Shown piece after piece: positions 36,801 to 48,057 of a DNA stretch of 64,000 bases. Positions within the stretch are counted from its first letter, which is position 1, and every line of letters begins with the position of its first letter. Below the pieces are notes generated by a model. The model saw nothing but the letters and a program-made list of their open reading frames with translations, was not told the DNA's origin and made no database searches. Origin of the DNA: Coleophoma eucalyptorum. Its lineage: Eukaryota > Ascomycota > Leotiomycetes > Helotiales > Dermateaceae. The stretch lies in assembly GCA_026120035.1 (NCBI GenBank), contig JALRME010000002.1, positions 1-64,000 on the forward strand, in the 5' to 3' direction. The position numbers and the translations under genes were made by a program.

Positions 36801-39800
36801 AAATTAGCACCGTCGTTTCTCTCGCGCGCGAAGCTGTGCCTCTCAACATTTAAACAGATTAAACTTGGTCTTGCATACACGCGTCTTGCATCATTATCTT
36901 TTCCTGGCTTACCTTAAGGTACGCCACAATCTCTCAAGCGAGAAAGCGACAGCAGGCAATTATTCAAGATCAAATCAAGCCACATCGTATGTGTGGGAGA
37001 AAAGGTACAAGGTACAAGGTACAAACACTTAGTCACGGTTGCGCTTGTTCGCTCGCTCGCTCGCTTGCGTACTCCGTGTGGCTACGGGGTTGGGCGATGG
37101 GTATTTTTACCATGTTTCAAGCTGCAAACATGTCGTGGGCTTCTAAAATGTGCATCTCAAGACTTGATCGGCATATCAGGGGTTTGAGGACGCCTTCTTT
37201 GCGGTTCTTAGTTACTAAACTGGAGGAATACGACCTCACCAAACCCGATTTACATGCATCGCACATTCTTATTACCTTATCGGAGACGGAGTGAAGGATC
37301 GTTCTAGAGACCGAGAGGATACGAAAGGTTTGAGCATAGAATAGGAGCTGGGACCGTCTGCATATCAGGGGCAACCGGACCATTCATTCCTGGGCTACCA
37401 AGGAAAATAGCATCTATTTTCTTCGCATCTAGGACTTGTGAGTAGAGAAGTGGGGTCTGGAGAACCCCAACTCCAGATCTTTAACGTAAAAGTCTTACGC
37501 GTTGTCTAGTGGACCTGGAGCAAACAAAGATGCGGATATTGGAGTTTGCTTGTATTGGGGTTTGGCGGTTCCGTTATCTACATTCCGGACAACCGTTTCT
37601 GTAGGTGGTGACGTGATGGCTATATCACTGCAAAAATGGACTGTAAGGTCAAGACTATTTTTCTTGATAGTTCGTAGGCTTTGCCACTGTTCGTGGTTAC
37701 TTTATTCTAGATTCGCCAAATTGGCTTTATTGTTAGGTCCGGGGTTGAGAAATCAACACGAGATTCATCTAGCGATGACAAGAATGTCTCGTGCCACCCG
37801 CTGACTTATGATGTAGTCCATATCAATTCATTCACATTCCTGCAATAGCTCGAATACCCTCGCGGAGAAAGCCTTTCATTATTATATCTCGTGGCATTTA
37901 AGCTTCTGTCATAACACTGCATGCGTAACGCATGTTTTCTGAATATTTCCTTCCATGCCTTCTGTATTCCCAACCACCATCTTTCAAGGTAAGGGTCGGT
38001 AAAGTTAACATAGACATTGGTAAGTCAAGTGTGTAGTCAGGACACTAACAATTCTCATCCTTAATTTCCCAAGGAAAGAACGTGTCTAGAGTAGACACCG
38101 TCCATGCACACGATGTGTCTTATGTCACTTTCTCCGAACAAGTCTTGATCTACATCCACTATTGGCGCTTCAACTCTAACATCTTCAACTCCAATATCTC
38201 AGTCAGCCCCATGTCACTATCGCTCATTCTTGAAAATCACTTTATCTTCGCCGTCACTTTGACCAAGACATTACAGTATCCACATCATCCAGTCTATCCA
38301 CGCCACGACTCCACACCCTCACCCATCAAGCATATCCACACATGCAGCACAAGTTTTATCATAACCCCCTAAAGACCTACACCGACTCCAAATCCCTCAA
38401 AAGACGACGCGTGAAGGTAGGAGGAAAAGCCACCCCAAGGGCCCCATTGCAATGCAACCAACCACTGCAGCGCATAGCATGCAGAGGACGTACCGGAGGA
38501 AAGCTTCCACCCTCTCTATACGCCCCTTCAGTTTTAGCAGCGAACTCTAATTTACCATTTTCTTCAAGCCTGTCTTCAAAAAAGGGATGGCGAGAAGAGG
38601 CGTCCGCGTGCTTTGGTTATGATCAACCGAACCGGCCTCAGGACTAAGGATAGTGCAAACCAAAAGCATGAATCTCTGGCGAGCTCCGAAAAAGCTTGGC
38701 TTGTTCTCGTTCTCTTGCACCGACACTTCCGCGCCACGTCTGCAACAAATGCGGTTTAGAGGTGCGAGGAGGCAATGAGGGGGGAGAGTGGCGGATTGGA
38801 GGGCTCAGGCTTGCCGTTTCGGTTTCTGGGGAAATTGTGGGGAATGCTACCCTATTCTGGCTTTGGGGGGAGGGGAGTGGGGGGACGGGGTGTGTAACTA
38901 CCATCCGTGCTGTGCTGGCTTTGGTCCTTTGCCCTCTGTAGTTGGGCCTTTGGCTACTAACCCACCCCCTTAATTCATCTCCTCGGTCCTAGAGAGCGCT
39001 TGGTCGAGTAAGATAGGGCCCAAATATATCAGTGACGGGTATCTGATGTTCTGGCGGATGTTCGAGGCTTACTACGCGTGCGGGGTGCATATCAAGCCTC
39101 TGTAGCACTGACAATGTTTATGAGGTATGGCCTGGTCAGTGCCAGCGAGTAGCGGTCTGCCTCTGCTGATGGAGTTGCCCAGTTCTGGAGTTGGTGGTTG
39201 GATGAAATTCTGGGGTAGATGGCGTTGCCCTCTGGATGTGCATGTCACGTTGTTTGGAATTCTCCAAGGTTTCTCACTTTCTCTCTCTCCCAGGACTCTC
39301 CTGCCACTGGGCTTCCCTGTTCTAAACCGGCCTTCAAACTTTCTTGTCGGTATCAGCGAACCTTTCAGAGTTACCACTTCCTTGTCCACACCCCCAAAGT
39401 CTCATCGTTTGCATTACAACAATGCTTCTGGAGATAAGAGAGAAAGTGAAAGCAAGAAAGGCCAACAAGTGATAATAATATCACTGGAAAAATAAGGCTG
39501 AAATAGACTTTCCTCTTCGCCTTCCATTCTTAAGTCCGGAATAACCTCATCCGAGGGGCTCTATCCGGGGCTATTGATTGATGAGGCAACACTTCCTCTG
39601 GGGTGACTTGCGTGTTTCCGGCGTGATCGCCAACCTGTGTAACTTTGGAGATAGGGAATTGCTTCTGGCTTTCTTCTAGAAGGGTTGCGTATCACTTTGG
39701 TTGGTCGATGCAAGATATCGATGAGCTCAAAGTTGAGATTCTGCAATAGACTTTTCATTCATTGACTGTGAACGTGCTGAGCGTGCTGCTAAAAGGAAAG

Positions 39801-39859
39801 CGGACATGGCAGTCGAGGGAAACACGCGCGAGACTTACGTACACTGGATTCCTCTTACA

Positions 39860-40123
39860 TTGGTTGCATCTTCAGTTTGACTTCGTCTGGAGTTTGAATT
39901 CGTTGTTTTGCTGGATGGCCCTTCTGTTTCCGTGGGAAAGCTCGGGAAGTATTTTTAACGAGCGTGAAGCGATGTTGGACTCGGAAAAGAATTGGATGCA
40001 TCTTTACTTTGCCTTCGTCGTTGCTTTGAATTCATTGCTTTGGCTTCATGGTCTTCTGTTTCCGTGGGAAAAGCCCTGGAAGTATTTAACGAGGTGGATG
40101 GAGTGTTATCATTGGACTAGATG
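39860..40123. repeat. Tandem duplication, 132-bp unit, two diverged copies
   Basis: Copy 1 (39,860-39,991) and copy 2 (39,992-40,123) share TTGG-TGCATCTT, TTTGAATTC, CTTCTGTTTCCGTGGGAAA and GGAAGTATTT in the same order. By eye the first 100 bases are roughly three quarters identical, with small indels. A plus-strand frame runs through both copies, but the indels shift the translated repeat, so it behaves as a DNA repeat rather than a protein repeat. Confidence 0.75.
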
Positions 40124-43100
40124 TCAAGAGTAAAGTTAATCGGGATATGTGAGAGGTCTTCAATGGCTTTCTCCATCGCTGAGACTTGCCAATTTCATTG
40201 ACTGTGTTGATGGTTGAAATTGTCAGTTTCAATATTTCAGCATGGGGTAAAGGATCCAGTTTGAAGACAGTGGCAATTGCTCCATCCAAGACTATCGTAA
40301 ATATCAAAATGGGATACAAATTTCGATATCAGCTTTGCAAAATAATGCGCAGATCAAAGACGAAAGCAACAAGCGCCTGTTTGCGACGGGCAAGTATGAT
40401 ATCACAACAAGGCATTCTTCCAGCCTTCCCCAAGCCACACGGTACAAATTACCTTCGGCTGTCTAGGACCTTTTGTAGATCGTCACCAAAAGCATCCTCA
40501 GCAATTGTCTACCGACATCGACGACGATCGCTAGAGAATCCCTCTCGAATGATCATCACTTCGATGCACACGAAAAGCCATCCTTACCTCGAGATCTAAA
40601 GCAGATACTGTCAATGAAGGACCAGATGCTTCGGTGCAGTCAGAAGAATGCGGGGTAAAGCACCAGAGCCCGCACGGTTGCATAGCCCTCCCTTCCTGCA
40701 AACATGACAACGACTGCAGAGCCAAACGGCGAAGTTATTAAATGAGCATTAACGGATTACTGAAACAAGAACGCGTAGAAGTTTGCTACAGACACTTCTG
40801 CACCACAAAAGGCAGCTCCTATATCGCACGCATGCGAAGCCAAAACGGCCAAACAAAATGGTTGCAACCGTAACGCACTGCCCGGGATCCAGCACACCCT
40901 CATCTATGCCAAAACCTGGCACGAACGGCAACTCGGCTCAACAAATCACAACCATCATGTTCCTCAGGACCAGCACTCCGGTGCTGCCCTAGAACTTTCC
41001 CTTGTTTACATTGTATGTGGGTAGGAACCGCCACAAGAGACTTTCTCTCGGCCTGGTGTGGCCGCTTCTTTTGCCTGACCTTGTAAGTAGGGGTCTTTTT
41101 CTTACTCTTCTATCTGACTTGGCAAGTAAGGGCCCCTGCTGCGCTCTGTCTCTTTTTCATCGAGATCTAGAGTTAGATTGCTCCCGTTGTGGATGCACAC
41201 TCGGACATGGCTCGCTTACTCTCTCGCTATTATTTTGCCTCGATCTTGAGGTCTAGATTGCCTCATGCTTCAAACCCTCCCAATCTGCCAGTTCTGAACC
41301 TTCTCCCTATAGGTTCGTCTATGGGAGAGTGCTCGTTCTGGCGGATGGCAAAAGGGCGGTGTGATCGCCATCTCAGCCATATCGAGCCTCTGTGCAATAG
41401 TGGTCAGCAAGTGCTAGCTTCGAGATTCAAATGTGACAGGAGGCTGAAGATGACTTGAAGCTGTGCAGTATTGTGAAATGGACCCTGGATTTCATTCATG
41501 TAAAGCATGAATCGTATCCAGTAGATATTGCATGGCCTCGTCTTGCAGTTCTGCACAGCGGGGAAATCGACAGCATTGCCTGCTGTTACAGGGCACCGCG
41601 CCACAGCAAAAACTGCTTGCTTGCGACTTGCCGCTGCCGTCCTTTCTCACTGCCTGTGGGCTGATAGAGGGAATAACCGCCTTCTCACGGCCTCCTGACG
41701 ATATATTTAGAAGGCCGGTTGGCATGCGCCTAGACGTAGGAGTGCGAAATACTACCTGATGCAGTTCAATGGCAGGCTGCGAAATCTTCATTTTCTGCGA
41801 GCGGGTGTTCGCATGAGCTTATAGGCTCTGTCTGCAGTTATTCACCAATGGAGGCAATTGCCCCATCATGGCAAAGCCCCGTCAAATTATCAACATGGCT
41901 ACTGTGCATGATCATCTCAAACCCAAGCACAGCCAAGTATGCTCGTACGAGGCGGCGTGGCGTACTTGACCTACGTTTTCAATATCTGCTGCCTTCTTAG
42001 GCAGTGAGGACCCACTGTTGTCGCGAGATGAAGACCTATGGTTGAGTCTCGCCCGCGCGAAGAACTGAGGCGTACACATTTCGAAGCCAACAGTGCTTTG
42101 CCTCCTTGCTTGCCTTATTACTACCTGCATACCACGCACACCATCATGCTTGATTGCTTGGTTGCTTGGAGATCAAGACCTATTTCCCCGCATTATTGCG
42201 TGTTATTGTGGATCCTCCCAGATTGGTGATGTGCATGGGTGGATTCCTTTGGAGATGCATGCACGTGCATCTTCGTCACAGCGTGTGTACCAGAGTTGAC
42301 TTGAACTGGTGATTTCCTACGCACTGCGTTGACTTTTGTTTGAAAGAGGGGGTTCTGTTCAATGTGGAAATTTAGAGGGCTCTGGAGATGAAGGGATATG
42401 CGTTGGAATGCCTTCAATGCCGGTAGAAAGCACTAGCATGTAACGCTGCTGGTTAACGCAGTGAGAATGCTTATCGAGAGTAAAGTGGAGATAGTTACAA
42501 CGCAATTATAATTAGCAGTTATAGGCACACGACATGCAAGTCTTAGACAGTGTAAATGATTAATGAAACTGAAAGTGGATACCTCGTAATACCTGTCCCA
42601 CCTCAGTCACCAAGGAGACTAGAACATTATAGAGCTCGATGTTATTGCTAGAGAGCATTCACAAGACATCGTATGAGCATCAAGCTATAACAGGAAGTTC
42701 ATCTTCTAGACCCGCCACGAAGACGCAATATCTCGTACATCTTCAGCAGCCACTGATACAAGTCAATGAAGATCTTCAGCTCGAGGGAAGCAAAATTTGA
42801 AGGCCAAGCTACTAGACAAGACCCTGGACACAAGAGATAGCTATCTCTGATACGCCTACAAAACAATTACCTATGTCATTACCAAGACCCTTAAAGATAA
42901 GATCCTGTCATAACCAGCTATTTCTTACGCCACAAGGCAAGAGGGATGTTCAACCTATGAAAGCCAGATCAACACGCTATATAAAACGTGCTTACACAAT
43001 TTACCTAAGAAGAAGTGATAGGCGCCGCCGCTCAAGTAGATCGCATTCAGGGTCTTTTCACGCAGCCCGGGGTGCAGCGATAGAGTTTCCTCATCTATAC

Positions 43101-44400
43101 CGCTGTATCAATCGCCATCTCCATCTCTAATCCGAACCGACCCTCCCTTCGCTAACCGCGACCACTTCCATCTTACAGCAGTAGCTCTCCCGCCTCCAGC
43201 TAAGCCAGCCCCTAAACAACCCAACAATAACAAAACAAGCCCCCCGAGCTCCTAGTCCTACCCCCGTAACCAGGGAGGATTGCGTTGCCAAGGATTAGCA
43301 CAGACGACAAGCCAACGCAAGAGCAAGACAGATGGGGAGGAGGGGAGGGGGGGTGGGCAACCACAGCGCTTCGCCCAAGCACGACACAAAATGTTCCGTG
43401 AGAAAGGGAAAAAAACTCCTTGCGATGAGATGGGGGTGGTGTGTGGATGTCGTGGTGGTGTGGCTTTGTGTTTTTTTAGCGGGCCATTCTAGCATTGCCG
43501 GACCGCTGATTTCCTCGCGACAGACTTTTTTTGGGCGGCGGCGGGCGTCCTGTTTTGGTAGCTAAAACAGTTTGCATGCATGTTCTAGTCCCCTCCCTCC
43601 TCAACAAAGAACCAAACTCTTTCACAACACCAACCACCCCCCCCCCTTGTCGTCGTCGCTCTGTGTTACCTACCTGCAAGCTGCGCTAGGCTTGTCAACT
43701 TCTTTCTTTAGGATTTTGAGGCATATGCCCTAGAGCCGATATTCCCCTTCGAGACTCCTGTCGAGTATCTCCGCGGGGGAGCGGGGACGCTGCCGATGAT
43801 TCTTCAAGCATCTCTCATTCGCGGTTGGTCGTTGACAGCATTTTTTTACTACCTACCCGTTGCCATGCACCCCTCGTGTAGAGATACGTGCTGTGGAAAC
43901 TCTCTTTTTGGATTTGTTTTATTTGTGGCGATTTGGAAAGTCTATCCTTCTATCTGTCTGTCTGTGATGGTTGTGGCTGGTTTGGGCGTCGAATTGTTGA
44001 GAGCGAGGGAATACCTCCGTGCGTGGGTAAGGGTTGTGTAAATCGGATGCTCGGATAGCTAGTCTTGGTTGTTCTTCTCTTACGCTGTGGGGGTTTGCAG
44101 GCCGGCCGTCAGCTGGAGAATGTAGAGGTGAGAGAGGCGGAATGCTGCTGGCCATTGGTGCCCTCTTGGGCCAGGTCATCTGAGGTCGTCGAAAAACCGT
44201 GACGCAGTGTGTACACAGCACGTGGAAGGGTACTGCAATGGCTGCTTGCTGCGTGTGAGATTATGCTGCTCGAAAGTCAAAGGTAAGCGCATGGATTCAA
44301 TGATTGATAATTGGAAGAGAGGGGTTGCTCGTAAGATGAATACTGTCGTGTGATACATTTGCCATGGTACGTCGGCATGAGGAGGATCGGCATGAGATTC

Positions 44401-45772
44401 TAGGTTCACTATTTATCAACGGCATGTAACACAAGATGATAGATTAATAGCGAGGTTACCGCAGAGAATGGGGGAGATCTTTGACTAAGCAGCTTGCTTG
44501 CTCTAGGAGGAATGATCCATGGGCTGACAAAGTCTCGAAATGAAGAAGTTTGTGTGAATTTCGACAGACTTTCATACGGTAGCTCATGTCAGTGTTGCTT
44601 TTGGTGACGTACTGGTAGATTGCACCAAGAGTGGAGATTACAGCCATTTGGTTCATCCCGATATCAAAATAATGTATTTCATAGAATATTGGGTAGAGAC
44701 TTGCAGTGGGCAATTAATACACGTTATTGAGTGGTTGACAATGGGTATCTACTGATAATTAACAAAGTAAGCGATTTCCATCTTGATCATGTAACAAGAG
44801 CAAAGAATGGCCTAGATGAGCGAAAGATTTCTCTATAGTACACAAATTGTAAAGCTTTACCTCAACACCATTCAAAAGGTCTTTTGAAAGACTCAATCTT
44901 ATCATGCGATGATTTTACTGAAGGTTACTCGTTCATCTCGCTTAAATTATTCAAATATCACCAATAATCATATCAATTTCAATTTTCTGTACAAGGTAGA
45001 CTTCCACAACGAGGCTGATCATGGTAATATTATATCCTGAAGCCCCATATTTTACTCTTGTTAGAAAGAACTTGAAGAATATACACTGTATGGGGAAATA
45101 TGTTCCAAAGCTACTAAAACCCCGATTTTCATTACTGTAACAACTTATGTCGAGACTTAATACCGTCGGCACCCACAAGACCTGTAGAGGAATAATGGTG
45201 TATCAAAGTCCTAGAGCAGATAATATAAGCACTCGAGGTAGTGAAACTACAAAATTAGCAATGGTGTACATCACTCCACGAAGCTTTGGAGGTATAGTGC
45301 TAGGCAATAGGTATAACTTTGCCAGGTTGAAAGCACGAGTATTCACCTCAGGAAAAGGAGCTTGAGGAACCAGTGAGGTGAAGTTGAATTACCATACTAT
45401 GATGACATAATTTGAAATATGCCTTAACAAAGTAGGCAACTAACATATGTCGAATATTGGTTGCATTTCTCCAAACATATGAAGTTATTCGGATTCTAGT
45501 TCGGTGTTTGTGTTGACCTGGTTCACTGGATATCAGAGCTTGATACGTGAGTCTCATTCGTTATGGATTTTCGTTCATAGTCCTGGTTGCTATACACAAT
45601 TATTGACTACTTATTTTACTAAGCTGCTTGCTTATCGACAATCTAATATAATTTATTGTAAATAGGACGGAGGATCACAAAGACTTCTTCATAAAAGACG
45701 ACGCACATCTTCAAGCCAAGTGTCAGGCATTTGCGTCCAAGGATTTTCCACCATATACCAGACCTCTCTAAC
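44401..45772. other. AT-rich block, left part
   Basis: Base composition changes to about one third GC (hand count of one 60-base line near 45,061 gave 32%). No gene is recognised; the open frames are short and interrupted. It is continuous with the decayed segment that follows. Confidence 0.5.
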
Positions 45773-46129
45773 TTAATCTGCCATAAGATCTCTCCGCGGA
45801 TCAAAAAACCAAGCCCTGGGGTATATGACTTTTGGCCTTACGCAGAGGCTAATCACTTGGTCCCACACAGGTAATCGAGCGCCATTGTTGGCTTTGCAGA
45901 GAAACTCAGCATGAATTCTACCAATTCCCATTCTCCTAAACCAATCCGCGTCTTTTTTATCATGAGCCCCAAGACCTGAATCTATCAAGTCTGCTACTTG
46001 TAGAGGATCTGCCCAACTCCGAACCAAATTACTGATTTCTAGCGCACTTGAGTCAATGAGAGAACGAAATATTATGGCTGCATCAGAGAATGTCTCCCCA
46101 CCATCTGAGCAGAGTTTTGTAGATGCCAG
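45773..46129 (-). pseudogene. Decayed coding fragment, family unknown
   Basis: A 118-codon open stretch begins directly after a TGA and ends with TAA-free sense up to the stop at 45,773. Its translation contains FRSLIDSSALEISNLVRSWAD, which I give as FRSLIDSSAL and EISNLVRSWAD, then DWFRRMGIGRIHAEFL and AWFFDPRRDLMAD. Composition and helix pattern look like real protein, unlike the surrounding AT-rich frames. Upstream in the same frame, coding-looking sequence continues for about 40 codons but is cut by at least three TGA codons. I do not recognise the family. It may be the C-terminal end of a larger protein eroded by mutation. Confidence 0.4.
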
Positions 46130-46514
46130 TCAGGTATCATTTAGTGATCTAATTCTGACAACTCTCTCACAGTTAACAAGCTTGCTTTGTACTCATAATC
46201 AAATCAAGTTTGATCTTCTCCAGGCCAAAAAGAACTTGAATAAAGCAGCGCTTCTTTATTAGCAAGTACTGTCTGTAGTTCTTGTAAATCCCCCCCTCAG
46301 ATATACTCCCAGGTCGGTGATGATATGGCAAATATTCACTTTGATGTCCCAACCGGCACAGAATCTTGTGCAGCAGGCTTATAAGTGAGCTACAATGGCA
46401 GCTTCCCGCTCATTAATGTCATATCTGGTGGAAATATACTCATTCTCTGTGAGTTTCACACTTTTTTGATATGCAATACAAGCTTCTTATAAATCATAGA
46501 GCCTAGAAGCTATA

Positions 46515-46610
46515 CATGCCGTAAGCCGTCTAGAAATAGTGCGAGCTGCTACACCAGAGACTCCCGTTTGCGTGAACAAACGGCATTTCTAGACGTCATC
46601 TGGCGGCATG
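46515..46610. repeat. Nested imperfect palindrome (about 96 bp)
   Basis: Three inverted pairs nest inside each other: CATGCCG (46,515-46,521) with CGGCATG (46,604-46,610), CGTCTAGAAAT (46,527-46,537) with ATTTCTAGACG (46,585-46,595), and CCGTTTG (46,564-46,570) with CAAACGG (46,577-46,583). It could fold as a hairpin in RNA or DNA, or be a remnant of a foldback element. Confidence 0.75.
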
Positions 46611-48057
46611 CCATATAATTGGGATATTGTTATTTCTATTCAACTGTTAATCCAAGGACTAGTTCGCTGGAAACTTTGTCACTGAAAAATACTTGTGAAG
46701 CCATTACCAAGATAGTTGTTCAGGCCTTTTTTGTCCATGATGTAGAATGATTTAGTTTCCGAGACGGTTCCTCGAGTTGGCTGATGTTTGGACTTAGAAC
46801 TGAATATTCGTAGTGATCAACACTGTAATCATATAAAATTTAGCCCAATAGCTACTTAACTTGAGTATTAAGACCCAAATAGACCTGTAATAGGTATCTC
46901 TTGACATATTAAGAGATCTAGTAACTCCTTTCAATTGTCCGCACATATTATTTAGCCTGGCCTTTTGAGCTTCATTTAAGACCACCAAACATGGAAGACA
47001 TCTGTATTCATGTCTCAAGAATCCGCAAGAGGGCTGAAAAAACTCAGCTGAAGGCCTCCATTTCATGAACCATACGTTAGGTTACTTTTGGAACATATTT
47101 GATAGTGTCAAGCAGTGCTTTCATCTCCAAAGGCATCTTTTCGATTTAGACAATAAAACTGGCGATCCAAGCACGCTGACTACAATTTCAACAACTTCGG
47201 CCATATTCGGCTCAAGATAGCTTTGAAATTGCTCTTCGAAAAAAAGGTTAAGATAATCACATCCTGCAGAAAATGTGTAATCATCGATGTAGTGTAAGCT
47301 GAAGAGACATAATTCATCGCAGCCTCGCGCCTCCATAGCATGAAATGACCCCCCCTGTGTCTGACGACCTATCGCGCAAGGACGCCAAAACTGCATCTAC
47401 CCGCGTATGCAGGTGCTGAGCCTCAATAATATGCAGTAGGGACTTGAGATCATAAATTGGATAATGCTGAGATACAGCTCTCTTTCATATACTCACATAT
47501 AAAGGAGCCATGATAACCGGATCCATTATGCAAGTTCGCCAACAAATTGATGTATCATAATTCTCCACTAACGATGAAGGCTTACAGGCAATTTTAAAAC
47601 TTTGTATAATTCGGTCGAGAAAATTGTACAGTAGTGCTGTATGCGGAAATAGATAGAATACTGCTTGTTAGCCATGTCGCTCAAATATCGGCCTGAGGAA
47701 TAAACAGACGGAGGGTAGCCCTAGCGGCATCAAACCATCCCCTCCCGCGTGGTCATCTACTGAAATCGTTACCCTATCTATTGAAAAACATGTTTACATG
47801 ATAGCAATGCTAAAATAATATAGTATTGTAGTGTGACATGTCACAAGAACGATACCATGTATCACTTGCTATACAGACTAAGGTCCGGCGGGTTCGGTGT
47901 GCGCCGTCTTGCCAAGTCCTCAGCCGCATCTAGGATTTCTTCACCGACGTGGAACTGCATGCCTCAGCTGATGATGCATATAGAATTGAAATTACGGTGA
48001 CGGGACCCGGCGACATATGAGTTGCATACTCCGTACACTGCGAGCCGATACATCAAC
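46611..48057. other. AT-rich block, right part, and HET-gene promoter
   Basis: Two hand-counted lines near 46,801 and 46,861 gave 30% and 33% GC. Minus-strand frames at 47,066-46,794 and 47,396-47,121 translate to partly protein-like sequence but are short, in different frames and without a known motif. They may belong to the same decayed locus as the fragment at 45,773-46,129. From about 47,850 composition rises again, and the last 200 bases should carry the promoter of the HET gene. Confidence 0.4.

Larger units (their letters stand above)
32001..44400. other. 12-kb stretch without a recognised gene
   Basis: No open frame here combines length, splice sites and a familiar motif. The longest frames are 34,756-35,358 (200 codons) and 35,359-36,009 (216 codons), on the plus strand and in the same frame, separated by one TGA; both are rich in Ser, Arg and Leu and look like chance frames in CT-rich DNA. 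CT-rich, leader-like patches on the plus strand occur at about 34,390-34,600, 35,050-35,160, 38,100-38,400 and 43,100-43,250. Simple repeats occur at 33,856-33,890 and near 36,997-37,023, and a 132-bp tandem duplication at 39,860-40,123. Long untranslated or non-coding transcripts would be compatible with it, but nothing in the sequence proves them. Confidence 0.45.

Noticed and set aside
48022..48057. Twelve-codon upstream extension of the HET protein
   Set aside because: The frame is open but has no ATG before 48,058; it would need a TTG start, which is not expected in fungi.
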